Below, piece by piece: positions 25,671-33,367 of a stretch of DNA of 64,000 bases. Every line of letters begins with the position of its first letter. Within the stretch, counting starts at the first letter, position 1. Position numbers and translations under genes: made by a program. The notes below the pieces were generated by a model, which was not told the origin of the DNA, did not search any database, and saw nothing but the letters and a program-made list of their open reading frames with translations. The stretch is from Streptomyces sp. B93 (GTDB lineage Bacteria > Actinomycetota > Actinomycetes > Streptomycetales > Streptomycetaceae), in NCBI RefSeq assembly GCF_018070565.1, contig NZ_JAGPXL010000028.1:1-64000 (forward strand). Direction: 5' to 3'.

Positions 25671-26468
25671 TTAAGCGGCCTGAAGCCGCCGCCAGCTCCA
25701 GGTCGTCGTCGCCTCCAGCGGCTCCAGCGGTGTAACGAGCCGCGGGAGGGTGTTGAGCCCGTTGGGCGGTCCGGTCTGCGGCTCCACGCAGACGGCGGCG
25801 TCCTGCTCGTCGTAGATCACGACCCATTCCTCGGGGCTGGTCACCTTCAGCTCCAGCCGCTCCGGCCAGGTCAGGGTGACGTCGACGCCGCCGGGCATGC
25901 CGAAGCAGTCGTCCCAGGGGCCGGGCTTGGGGTCGATCCGCCGTCCGGTGGGCAGATGGTCCTCCCCCCGCTCCTCCTGCCACTCGGCGGCGAAGCCGAT
26001 CTCCACCGGGGCGCCGTCGATCTCCCGGTTGAACCACGGGTGCCAGCCGATCTGCGCCGGGAAGGAGGTCTCGTACGTCTCCACGGCCATGGTCAGCGTC
26101 AGCGCGTCCGGCGCCAGCGCGACCACCTGTGTCACCCGTGCCGGGTAGGGCCAGGGTTCCACGAGGTCGTACGTCAGCACCGCCTCGTCGGCCGTGTGCC
26201 GGGCGAGGGTCCAGGCGCCGTCGCGGGCGGTGCCGTGGATGGCGTGCGGCGGCGCGTTCAGCGGCATCTGCCGCTCGGTCGCGCCGTCCAGGAACCGCCC
26301 GGCGCGGATGCGCCCGCACCAGGGGACCATCGGGAAGCACCCGAACCGCTCCCCCTGCCGCAGCAGCTCCACACCGCCGACCCGGAGCCCTCCGACCCGG
26401 CCGCCGTTCGCCACCTGCACGGTGGCCTCCGCGTCACCCGCGGTCAACGTGATGTCGTCGTTACTCAC
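25671..26468 (-). CDS. aldose 1-epimerase family protein
   Basis: This 265-residue beta-sandwich mutarotase-like protein has motifs RFGCFPMVPWCGRIRAGRF, the catalytic-type His in HAIHGTARDGAW, and GWHPWFNRE. A C-terminal Glu region (VCVEPQTGPPNGLN) matches the galactose mutarotase/YeaD group. The substrate is unknown. It precedes pyrE by 10 bp. Its upstream spacer is filled by a degenerate repeat. Confidence 0.88.
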   Translation of the reverse strand: MSNDDITLTAGDAEATVQVANGGRVGGLRVGGVELLRQGERFGCFPMVPWCGRIRAGRFLDGATERQMPLNAPPHAIHGTARDGAWTLARHTADEAVLTYDLVEPWPYPARVTQVVALAPDALTLTMAVETYETSFPAQIGWHPWFNREIDGAPVEIGFAAEWQEERGEDHLPTGRRIDPKPGPWDDCFGMPGGVDVTLTWPERLELKVTSPEEWVVIYDEQDAAVCVEPQTGPPNGLNTLPRLVTPLEPLEATTTWSWRRLQAA

Positions 26469-26524
26469 GGGACGACCCTACTGGCGCCGGTCCGCACCCA
26501 TGTCGCCACCGTGCCACCGCCGTT

Positions 26525-26850
26525 CACACGGCACCCGAAACCGCCGCTCGCGCGGCACCCCGCCACGGACCCATACGCCGCACCCGGTACCGGCGCTCAC
26601 GCGGCACCCTGCCACCGGCACCTACGCGACACCCCCACCCGCACATACACCGCGCCCACCACCGGCACATACACCGCGCACGACGCCCGCACGCGCACGA
26701 CACCCGCGACCGCCCCTTGCGCGGCGCCCCGCCATCGACACATGCGCGACACCCGCGACCCGGCGCTCGCACGGTGCCCGGAACCGGCGCCTACGCGACA
26801 CCCGCCACCGCCACGCGCGACACCCGCCACCCCCACGTGCACGACACCCG
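26525..26850. repeat. degenerate ~24-bp GC-rich repeat region
   Basis: The 380-bp gap between the CoxG-like gene and the epimerase holds no gene that I believe. It carries imperfect repeats of about 24 bases with GGCACCC or GACACCC recurring (for example near 26530, 26553, 26578, 26602 and 26626), alternating with ACCGGC and TACGC. Spacing drifts by one or two bases. A long plus-strand open frame runs through but is low complexity. Confidence 0.6.
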
Positions 26851-27669
26851 TCACCGCCGTCTGCGCAGCACCCGTCCGACCACGATCGAGGCGACGACGA
26901 CCGCCGCCGCGGGGGCGGCCCAGCGCAGGGCGCCGCCCGGGGAGACGGGCTGGGGGGCGGGGACGGGCGCGTACCGGCCGCGGGGCGGGGCGTGGTCGAC
27001 CTCCTCCGCGCTGCGTCCGATCATCGTCCGCCGGGCGTGCGCGGCCTCGGCGGGCGGTTCGGCGTCGGTGAAGTCCTCGGCGGTGCCCGGCTCGTCGGGC
27101 GCTAGCGACGACGGCGGCACCTCGGTCTCGAACACGGAGGCGGACGCCTCCGGCGCCGGCGGCACCGGCGCGTCGTCCGCGTCCGGAGCCGCCTCGAAGT
27201 CCCCGGACGCCGACGGCTCGAAGTCCTCGGTGGCCACCGTCTCGGCGGGCTGCTCGGCCCCGAGCCGCTCCCCGAACCGGTTGAGCAACCGGGTGACGGC
27301 GGAGCCGACGGCGTCGGCCGGCAACTCGGTGACCCGCCCGTCCGCGTCGGCGGTCCCCTCGACGGCCAGCACGGCACCCTCCTCGGCGGACCGCACCCGG
27401 AGCGTGAGCGCCAGCTTGACCGAGCCGCTGCCGCGGGTCTCGGTGGCGTCGCCCTCGACGGCGTACCGCCCGTCGTCCTGGGCGGTGAGCCGCAGGGCGC
27501 CGCGGTAGGTGATGCTGGTCGAGCCGATCCGTACCTTCAGCCGCCCGGCGACGGGCTCGGCACCCGCCTCCTGCTGGAGCCCGGGAACCGCCCGGGCCAC
27601 CCGCGCGGGGTCGGCCAGCGCCTCCCGCAACCGCTCGGCCGGAACCGGAATGAAGACCTCGTGCTCCAT
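26851..27669 (-). CDS. CoxG-like SRPBCC protein with C-terminal membrane anchor
   Basis: This protein has 272 residues. The first ~150 are an SRPBCC/CoxG fold (EHEVFIPVPAERLREALADPARVARAVPG is the typical start, in part). An acidic Pro/Ala linker and a single C-terminal helix (APAAAVVVASIVVG) ending in Arg residues follow. CoxG proteins recruit CO dehydrogenase to the membrane, but no cox genes are present. A generic lipid- or quinone-binding membrane role is as likely. The gene lies 73 bp after the aminopropyltransferase gene, on the same strand. Confidence 0.8.
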   Translation of the reverse strand: MEHEVFIPVPAERLREALADPARVARAVPGLQQEAGAEPVAGRLKVRIGSTSITYRGALRLTAQDDGRYAVEGDATETRGSGSVKLALTLRVRSAEEGAVLAVEGTADADGRVTELPADAVGSAVTRLLNRFGERLGAEQPAETVATEDFEPSASGDFEAAPDADDAPVPPAPEASASVFETEVPPSSLAPDEPGTAEDFTDAEPPAEAAHARRTMIGRSAEEVDHAPPRGRYAPVPAPQPVSPGGALRWAAPAAAVVVASIVVGRVLRRRR

Positions 27670-27742
27670 GTCGACGGAGCCTACCCACCGAGGGCCGTGA
27701 ATAAGCCGGAAAGCGCCTCCCGGAAACCCCCGGCCCCACCCG

Positions 27743-29383
27743 TCACCCCGCGTACCGCGGATGCACCAGCGTCGAGGCGGGCAGCCCGCGCACCCGGGTG
27801 CGCGCCGCCGCCCGCGCGTCCCCCGACAGCGCCCGCTGCGTCAGCGTCCGCGGCCGGGGCGCGGTGGGCACCCGCAGCGGCGGGCGGGCGTCGGACGCGG
27901 CGAGCAGGAAGCCCCAGTCGTGCCCGGCGGACGAGTGTCCGGCGGTGCGGTCGGGTCCGGTGCCGAAGCCGGTGGCGCCGCCGCCGACGCGGTAGGGGGC
28001 GGGGCGCAGTCCGGCGGCGCGCAGGGTCGCCTCCACGGTCCAGAACACCCGCGGCCGGGTGGTGACGGGCCCGGCGTGCACGGCGAGCCGCCCGCCGCCG
28101 GTGAGCACCTGCCGGGCCAGGCCGTAGAACTCCTGCGAGTACAGCTTCGCGCTGGCCGTGATCCCGGGGTCCGGCAGATCCGCGATCACGACGTCGTACG
28201 AGGCGGTGGGCGCCCGACGCATCCAGTGGAAGGCGTCGCCGGTGGACACCCGCACGCGCGCGTCGGCGTAGGCGTGGCCGTTGAGCGCGGCGAGCGCCGG
28301 GTCCTCGCGGGCCAGCCGTACGACGGCCGGGTCGAGTTCGACGATGTGCACCTCGCGCACCCCGGGATGGCGCAGCACCTCCCGGGCGGCGAGGCCGTCA
28401 CCGCCGCCGAGGACGAGCACGCGCGCGTGCGGGCCGTTCATCGCGGGGTGGACGAGCGCCTCGTGGTAGCGCCGCTCGTGGCGTCCGCTGATCCGCAGCC
28501 GCCCGTCGAGGAAGAGGTCGAGGGGGCGGCCGTGGGTGCCGCCGGTGAGGACGATCTCCTGGACGTCGCTCTGGAGGGCCACGCGCACGTGCTTGCCGTA
28601 GACCGCCTGCCGGGCGGCGCGTTCGAAGTCGTCGACGAGTACGGCGGTGGCGGCGAGCAGCGCCAGCACCGCCAGGTTGGCGACGAGCAGCAGCCAGCGC
28701 CCGCGGCGGCTGAGGTCGCCGCGGAACAGCCCGAGGACGAGGGCACCCCCGGCGACGACGTTGACGGCGCCGGTGAGCAGGGCGCCCGTCAACTGGCCCA
28801 GGAACGGCAGGAGGAGGAAGGGGAAGGCGAGACCGCCGACGAGCGCGCCCACGTAGTCCGCGGCGAACAGGTCGGCCACCGCACGGCCCGCGTCCTGCCG
28901 CCGGATGCGCTGGATCAGCTCCATCAGCAGCGGGATCTCGGCGCCGATCAGCAGACCTATCGCGAGCGAGAAGCCGACCAGCAGACAGCGCGGGCCGTAC
29001 CCCCACAGGCCGCCCCAGTCGCCCGTCCAGGCGAAGACCGCGTAGAGCACCATGGCGCTGCTGCCGCCGACCAGCGCGAGCACCACCTCGACGGCCCCGA
29101 ACCCGGCGGCCGCGCGCCCCCGCAGCCGCTTCGCCGCCAGGGAGCCGATGCCCATCGCGAAGACCATCACGGAGAGGATGACGGAGGCCTGGGTGACCGA
29201 GTCCCCGATCAAGTACGAGGCCAGGGCGACGAGTTCGAGTTCGTAGACCAGCCCGCAGGCCGCGCAGACGAAGACACCCGCGAGGACCAGGAACCGTCCG
29301 GTGTCCGGCCTGACGGGGAGCTTCGCGGGGCCGCGCCAGGACGGCGGGGCGCCGGGGCGTGACGGCGCGTGCGGGTCGATCAC
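27743..29383 (-). CDS. speE: membrane-fused polyamine aminopropyltransferase
   Basis: This 546-residue protein has about seven N-terminal membrane helices (residues ~20-220) fused to a spermidine-synthase-like domain. The nucleotide-binding motif VLVLGGGDGLAAREVLRHP, VHIVELDPAV and catalytic-type Asp in DVVIADLPDPG are present. Such fusions are usual in actinobacteria, and their donor and acceptor are not settled. The start is GTG 29383 without a clear ribosome site. The divergent spacer to 29481 is short. Confidence 0.88.
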   Translation of the reverse strand: MIDPHAPSRPGAPPSWRGPAKLPVRPDTGRFLVLAGVFVCAACGLVYELELVALASYLIGDSVTQASVILSVMVFAMGIGSLAAKRLRGRAAAGFGAVEVVLALVGGSSAMVLYAVFAWTGDWGGLWGYGPRCLLVGFSLAIGLLIGAEIPLLMELIQRIRRQDAGRAVADLFAADYVGALVGGLAFPFLLLPFLGQLTGALLTGAVNVVAGGALVLGLFRGDLSRRGRWLLLVANLAVLALLAATAVLVDDFERAARQAVYGKHVRVALQSDVQEIVLTGGTHGRPLDLFLDGRLRISGRHERRYHEALVHPAMNGPHARVLVLGGGDGLAAREVLRHPGVREVHIVELDPAVVRLAREDPALAALNGHAYADARVRVSTGDAFHWMRRAPTASYDVVIADLPDPGITASAKLYSQEFYGLARQVLTGGGRLAVHAGPVTTRPRVFWTVEATLRAAGLRPAPYRVGGGATGFGTGPDRTAGHSSAGHDWGFLLAASDARPPLRVPTAPRPRTLTQRALSGDARAAARTRVRGLPASTLVHPRYAG

Positions 29384-29480
29384 AACAGGGACGTTACGTC
29401 ACGGATGTGCACGGACTGGTCACCCACACGTGTGGAGACGCCTGTTCTACGGGTGTCTCGCGTTTCAGCTCGGAATCCGA

Positions 29481-30092
29481 TCAGACGGCGGTCGGGTCGA
29501 GTCTCCCCGGCTCGGCTCCGGCCCGCCCCGGTCTCTCCGCGGCCCGCCCCGGTTCGGCCCCCGTGCCCGGTCTCGCCCCGCCCGTGCGCCTGCGCACCCC
29601 CACCCGGGTGCGCGTCGCCACCAACTGCCCATCCTGGGGGTAGGCGTGCCAGGTGCGCCAGTGCACCTGCCCCTCGTGGCGCTGGGCGAGCATCGCGGTG
29701 AAGGCGTGCGGGCTGCCGGGGAACACCCCGGCGAGGCCGTGCGGATGGTCGGAGACGAGGGCCAGCAACTCCTGGGCGCGGCCCGCGAAGCAGCCCGGGG
29801 AGAGGACTTCGACGCGCGCGGCGAACTCGTACTCCCAGTCCCCGACCCGCTTGGCGACGCCCAGCGGAAGCGGCGTACTGCTGCCGGGGATGCATGCGAC
29901 CGTCTCCGAGCAGTGCATCCGCGCCTCCTCCAGGAGCACCTGGTGGGACGCGCCGAGCAGTCTCAACTGGAGTCTCGCACCGGCGAGTTCGAGGTCAAGG
30001 GTGGCCAGGGCGGGCAGTGGCTCACGGCCCAGTGCCCAGGCCAGGTCGGCCGCGCGCGTATCGGTGTAGGAGGTCTTGAGGGTCGTGAGCAT
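29481..30092 (-). CDS. DUF2617 family protein
   Basis: This 203-residue protein starts at ATG 30092 (MLTTLKTSYTDTRAADLAWALG). It matches the actinobacterial DUF2617 family from memory, with motifs LRLLGASHQVLLE, WEYEFAARVE, FPGSPHAFTAM and WHAYPQDGQLVATRTRV. It is small, soluble and without a known role. The C-terminal ~35 residues are a Gly/Pro/Arg-rich tail. It lies 98 bp upstream of the aminopropyltransferase on the same strand. Confidence 0.82.
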   Translation of the reverse strand: MLTTLKTSYTDTRAADLAWALGREPLPALATLDLELAGARLQLRLLGASHQVLLEEARMHCSETVACIPGSSTPLPLGVAKRVGDWEYEFAARVEVLSPGCFAGRAQELLALVSDHPHGLAGVFPGSPHAFTAMLAQRHEGQVHWRTWHAYPQDGQLVATRTRVGVRRRTGGARPGTGAEPGRAAERPGRAGAEPGRLDPTAV

Positions 30093-30280
30093 GGATCGGC
30101 TCCGCTGGCACGCAAAGAAAAAGGCGGTGTGGGGTTCCGGAGTACCCGGTCGGCGCCGGTGTACCCCGGTCTGCTCCGGGAAGAGCACCCGGTCAGCCCG
30201 GACAGCCCGGACAGGAGTCAGGAAGGAAGGTTCCGCAGGACGTCCATGGGCTGCTCTGGTGATTTAGAGGGAATCATGAA

Positions 30281-30303
30281 CTGTGGCGCCGCCACAGCGT
30301 TTT
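30281..30303 (+). terminator. intrinsic-terminator-like hairpin with T-run
   Basis: CTGTGGC (30281-30287) and GCCACAG (30291-30297) enclose a GCC loop and are followed by CGTTTTT. T-runs are rare in this genome. It points to the plus strand, yet no plus-strand gene precedes it, and both neighbouring genes are on the minus strand. Confidence 0.6.
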
Positions 30304-30415
30304 TACCCAACTTCGTAGGGTTTCCATCCCTCAGAGGGCTCCACAGCTCAACTGTTCAACGACGGCGCACGCCTGTCCGGTCCGGCGTGCGCCGGAGTAC
30401 CGCAGGCGCACGGAA

Positions 30416-30447
30416 GCGCCCGCGGAATCGGGTGAACCCGCGGGCGC
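30416..30447 (-). terminator. hairpin terminator after Gly/Cys-rich membrane gene
   Basis: GCGCCCGCGG (30416-30425) pairs with CCGCGGGCGC (30438-30447) around a 12-base loop. It lies 33 bp beyond the stop of the minus-strand gene 30480-30755. A second 10-bp hairpin, GGCGCACGCC/GGCGTGCGCC, follows at 30364-30393. Confidence 0.7.
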
Positions 30448-30479
30448 CCGTACGGTTTCGGCCACCGGCACCGGTGACG

Positions 30480-30755
30480 TCAGCTGCCTCCCCCACAGCC
30501 GCCCCCTCCACCGCACGACGACCCGCCCCCGCACGAGTGGCCGCCCCCCGAGTCGCCGCCCCCGGAGTGCCCGCTGCCCGAGTCGGCCCACCAGCTGGCC
30601 CGGTTGCCGGAGCCGCTGGAGCCGCTCCGCCCACCGGAGCGCGCCCGCACCGGCCGCCGCAGCGACGCCACCGCGAACAGACCGGCGACGAGGAGCATCA
30701 GCGCCACCACCGTCATCACCCCGACCACGACACCACCCATCCCGACACTCAGCAT
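30480..30755 (-). CDS. small membrane protein with Ser/Gly/Cys-rich tail
   Basis: This 91-residue protein starts at ATG 30755, after GAAGGAGGGG. One hydrophobic helix (about residues 7-30, VVVGVMTVVALMLLVAGL) is followed by an Arg-rich stretch. The tail is dominated by Gly, Ser, His and Cys, ending in repeated CGGG units (HSCGGG, SSCGGG, GGCGGG). The Cys/His spacing could bind metal or form disulfides. I do not recognise a family with known function. It is divergent from the aminotransferase at 30881. Confidence 0.75.
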   Translation of the reverse strand: MLSVGMGGVVVGVMTVVALMLLVAGLFAVASLRRPVRARSGGRSGSSGSGNRASWWADSGSGHSGGGDSGGGHSCGGGSSCGGGGGCGGGS

Positions 30756-30880
30756 GCCGCCCCTCCTTCGAACTCCCCCGAAGCGGCCCCCCGTGGGCGC
30801 CTCGCGCGTTGTGACCGGGGGATGCCCCGCCCCCTCCCGGCCCAAAGCACAGTTGAGGAACTCCAGAGCTTGCGCGCAGG

Positions 30881-32074
30881 ATGACCGCCATGACGTCCAC
30901 CACGCGCCCCTTCCTCAACCGCCGGCTCGCCGAGTTCGGTACGACGATCTTCGCCGAGATGTCCGCGCTGGCGCTGCGCACCGGCTCGATCAACCTCGGC
31001 CAGGGCTTCCCCGACACGGACGGCCCCGAGGAGATCCGGGAGGCGGCGGTGCGGGCGCTGCGCGACGGCCGCGGCAACCAGTACCCGCCGGGCCCCGGCG
31101 TCCCCGAACTGCGCACCGCCGTCGCCGCCCACCAGCGGCGGTACTACGGCCTGTCGTACGACCCCGACACGGAGGTGCTGGTCACCGCGGGCGCCACCGA
31201 GGCGATCGCGGCGACCCTGCTGGCCCTGCTGGAGCCCGGCGACGAGGTGATCGCCCTGGAGCCGTACTACGACTCCTACGCGGCCTGCATCGCGATGGCG
31301 GGCGGCACCCGGGTGCCGGTGACGCTGCGCCCGCACGAGGGCGCGTTCCGGCTCGACCTGGACGAACTGCGGGCCGCGGTCACCGACCGCACCCGGCTGC
31401 TGCTGCTCAACACCCCGCACAACCCGACCGGCACCGTCCTGACCCGCGCGGAACTCACCGCGATCGCCGAGCTGGCGGTGGAGCGGGACCTGCTCGTCGT
31501 CACGGACGAGGTCTACGAGCACCTGGTCTTCGACCCGGCCGGGCACATCCCGCTGGCGACCTTCCCGGGGATGCGCGAGCGCACGGTCACCATCTCGTCG
31601 AGCGGCAAGACGTTCTCGTACACCGGCTGGAAGGTCGGCTGGGTTACCGGAACCGCGGAGCTCGTGACCGCCGTCCGTTCCGCCAAGCAGTTCCTGACGT
31701 ATGTGTCGTCTGGGCCGTTCCAGTACGCCGTCGCCGAGGCGCTGGCGCTGCCCAACACGTACTTCGAGGGGTTCCGCGCGGACATGCAGGCCAAGCGAGA
31801 CCTGCTCAGCGCCGGCCTCACCGACGCCGGCTTCACGGTCTTCCAGCCGACCGGCACCTACTTCGTCACAGCCGACATCCGGCCCCTCGGCGAGAGCGAC
31901 GGCCTCGCCTTCTGTCGCGCCCTGCCTGAGCGTGCGGGTGTCGTCGCCATCCCCAACGCCGTCTTCTACGACCACAGAGAGGCCGGCGCACCATACGTCC
32001 GGTTCGCGTTCTGCAAACGCGTGGAGGTACTGGCGGACGCGGCGGAACGGCTCCGCAAGGCGTTCGCGCACTGA
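30881..32074 (+). CDS. class I aminotransferase; split by an integration site
   Basis: This 397-residue fold type I PLP enzyme resembles the DapC/kynurenine/methionine aminotransferases. Motifs include GQGFPDTDGP, TPHNPTG, VTDEVYEHLVF and the Schiff-base Lys243 in SSSGKTFSYTGWKVGW. The frame is intact. Codons from about 256 onward (after 31645) are a diverged replacement, and the 3' end that probably belonged to this gene lies 4.9 kb away at 36503-36940. I recall that actinophage TG1 integrates in the orthologous gene (annotated dapC-like). Reaction specificity cannot be decided from sequence. Confidence 0.92.
   Translation: MTAMTSTTRPFLNRRLAEFGTTIFAEMSALALRTGSINLGQGFPDTDGPEEIREAAVRALRDGRGNQYPPGPGVPELRTAVAAHQRRYYGLSYDPDTEVLVTAGATEAIAATLLALLEPGDEVIALEPYYDSYAACIAMAGGTRVPVTLRPHEGAFRLDLDELRAAVTDRTRLLLLNTPHNPTGTVLTRAELTAIAELAVERDLLVVTDEVYEHLVFDPAGHIPLATFPGMRERTVTISSSGKTFSYTGWKVGWVTGTAELVTAVRSAKQFLTYVSSGPFQYAVAEALALPNTYFEGFRADMQAKRDLLSAGLTDAGFTVFQPTGTYFVTADIRPLGESDGLAFCRALPERAGVVAIPNAVFYDHREAGAPYVRFAFCKRVEVLADAAERLRKAFAH
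31639..31650 (+). other. putative attachment core, left junction
   Basis: CTGGGTTACCGG here recurs at 33144-33155. The wider GTCGGCTGGGT (31634-31644) recurs at 36503-36513. All three lie at the same codons of the aminotransferase (Val252-Thr256 region), and CTGGGT is common to all. Homology to the far copies begins at this point, which fits a recombinase crossover site. Confidence 0.7.
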
Positions 32075-32209
32075 CCGCCGCCCACGGGGCCGGTCGTCCT
32101 TGGCACGGCCGCCCTCAGACTCCAGTCGGCCCGCCACCAGCACCGCAAGACCCCGTCGCAGCCCGCGCCCCGGTTCGCTCTGCCTTCTGCACGAGCGAAG
32201 CGCCGCAGG

Positions 32210-32539
32210 CTATTCGGTGTCCTTCGGGTGTCGCGGGGAGGCGTACACAAGGATCACAGTCGAGGTGTCCGGGCTGACCAGGTAGCGGACCCGGCCGCCG
32301 CTGGTGATCTCGTACTCCCACTGCTCCAGCTCAGAGCCCTTCCATTCCCTGGTGGCGTGTCTGCCTCGGAGCTGGTGCTGGCGGTTCCAGTTAGCCCGCG
32401 ACAGCGGGTCTGCGCGAAGGGCTTCCAGGCAGCGATGCGCGTTTGGCTCCCAACCGGTCGCGGCCTCCGTCGTGCCGTAAACGACGTTCCAGCCGCTCAG
32501 CGGAGGAACACTGACCCGATCGCCTTTCTTCGGACTCAC
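32210..32539 (-). CDS. RelE/ParE-like toxin
   Basis: This 109-residue small basic protein has a compact central part (HQLRGRHATREWKGSELEQWEYEITSGGRVRYLV, shown in parts) that fits the RelE/ParE mRNase or gyrase-toxin fold: Arg/Lys-rich strands, then an EIT-GGRVRY strand, and a final HPK. Its ATG overlaps the preceding antitoxin-like gene by 4 bp, the usual toxin-antitoxin arrangement. It lies in the inserted segment behind the aminotransferase. Confidence 0.7.
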   Translation of the reverse strand: MSPKKGDRVSVPPLSGWNVVYGTTEAATGWEPNAHRCLEALRADPLSRANWNRQHQLRGRHATREWKGSELEQWEYEITSGGRVRYLVSPDTSTVILVYASPRHPKDTE

Positions 32540-33021
32540 TCGTGCACCTCGACGGGGCCGAGGTCGACGTCACCGAGCGGACGGAGCGCTTCTCTGAGCT
32601 GGTCAGGATCGGCGTTGATGCGGGCAGTGGCCCGCCACGAGACGATCGCTCGGTGCACAGCCTCCCTGGCGCCCAGTTCAGCGGCGTCGGACAGCGCTTC
32701 CAGAAGCTCGACAGTGAATTCCCGGACTTCCTCAGCGTCCAGGTGGCGCACCCACGGGAACACCTCGGGCAGCGCGAGCAAAAGCGACTTGGCACCGTCG
32801 TCCTGCTTCAACAGTGCAAGGAACAGCCGGGACGCCGTGGTCAGGTTTTCCTCGGCGCGCTCTGCGTATATGGCCGTGGTCAGCACCATGTCGGGCGCGT
32901 CTCGGTGCGTGACACGCAGACATCCCAGGGCAGCGGCCCTGGCGGCGACAGCCTTCGGATTGCGAGACAGATCGGTGAACGAGACAGACTCCGATTCGAA
33001 TGCCAAGGGTGCGATGCTCAT
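32536..33021 (-). CDS. antitoxin-like protein (prevent-host-death type N-terminus)
   Basis: This 161-residue protein starts MSIAPLAFESESVSFTDLSRNPKAVAARAAALG (partly quoted), resembling the Phd/YefM antitoxin start in which a strand plus DLSRNPK helix forms the DNA-binding dimer. The remaining ~110 residues are acidic and helical, longer than a classic Phd. The gene precedes and overlaps the RelE-like toxin. Two adjacent 11-bp direct repeats sit just upstream of the ATG and are the likely autoregulatory operator. Confidence 0.7.
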   Translation of the reverse strand: MSIAPLAFESESVSFTDLSRNPKAVAARAAALGCLRVTHRDAPDMVLTTAIYAERAEENLTTASRLFLALLKQDDGAKSLLLALPEVFPWVRHLDAEEVREFTVELLEALSDAAELGAREAVHRAIVSWRATARINADPDQLREALRPLGDVDLGPVEVHE

Positions 33022-33030
33022 ACTCAGACC

Positions 33031-33052
33031 GTACTCTGATTGTGCTCTGATT
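33031..33052 (-). promoter_or_regulatory. 11-bp direct repeat pair ahead of antitoxin
   Basis: GTACTCTGATT (33031-33041) and GTGCTCTGATT (33042-33052) are contiguous and differ at one base. An 11-base period puts both on one face of the helix. They lie 10 bp upstream of the antitoxin start codon at 33021, a position suited to cooperative repression by the antitoxin or the complex. Confidence 0.7.
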
Positions 33053-33143
33053 TCTATCGCGCGACGTGGATAGCAGCTGAAAGCCCCGCTCCTGCGACAG
33101 GACGCGGAGCCAGGAAACAAATGGATGCATGAACACGAAGCGC

Positions 33144-33321
33144 CTGGGTTACCGGCGTCCCCGATCTCGTCGCCGCCGTCCGCTCGGCCAAGCAGTACCT
33201 CACCTACGTCGCCTCCGGGCCCTTCCAATACGCCGTGGCCGAGGCCCTGCGCCTGCCCGACTCGTACTTCGCGGACTTCCGCGCGGACATGCTGGCCAAA
33301 CGGGACCTGCTCGCGGGCGGG
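33144..33321 (+). pseudogene. truncated aminotransferase 3' fragment (middle copy)
   Basis: Translation from TGG 33145 gives WVTGVPDLVAAVRSAKQYLT and continues through SYFADFRADMLAKRDLLAGG. It is collinear with aminotransferase residues 254-313. Similarity stops near 33321, and the sequence then runs into the 3' end of the minus-strand gene at 33368. It begins with the CTGGGTTACCGG core. It has no start codon of its own and cannot be functional. Confidence 0.88.
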
Positions 33322-33367
33322 CAGTGCCAGCGCACCCGGCACCTGCGGGCCAGGCGGTGTTGCCCGG

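Larger units (their letters stand above)
30093..30479. other. intergenic region with three hairpins
   Basis: I find no credible protein gene here. It holds an intrinsic-terminator-like element facing right (30281-30303) and two strong GC-rich hairpins (30364-30393 and 30416-30447). It also contains an AT-richer patch near 30255-30350, including runs such as TTTTTACCC. A small RNA is possible on the plus strand. Confidence 0.5.
31645..33148. mobile_element. inserted element 1: replacement 3' end plus toxin-antitoxin
   Basis: This ~1.5-kb segment is bounded by the CTGGGT cores at 31639 and 33144. It supplies the present 3' end of the aminotransferase (to 32074) and then a toxin and an antitoxin gene on the other strand. 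GC content looks lower than the flanks (AATCAGAGCACAATCAGAG, TTTCTATCGC). No integrase is present, so it is a remnant or was mobilised by an enzyme acting in trans. Exact ends depend on the crossover position within the core. Confidence 0.6.

Noticed and set aside
30400..30450. possible tRNA T-arm (GGTTCACCC on the minus strand)
   Set aside because: Stem and loop lengths do not fit a tRNA; it is better explained as a terminator hairpin.
29301..30884. 527-codon plus-strand open frame
   Set aside because: Runs through the DUF2617 gene, hairpins and the Gly/Cys-rich gene on the other strand. It has no start signal and no family features.
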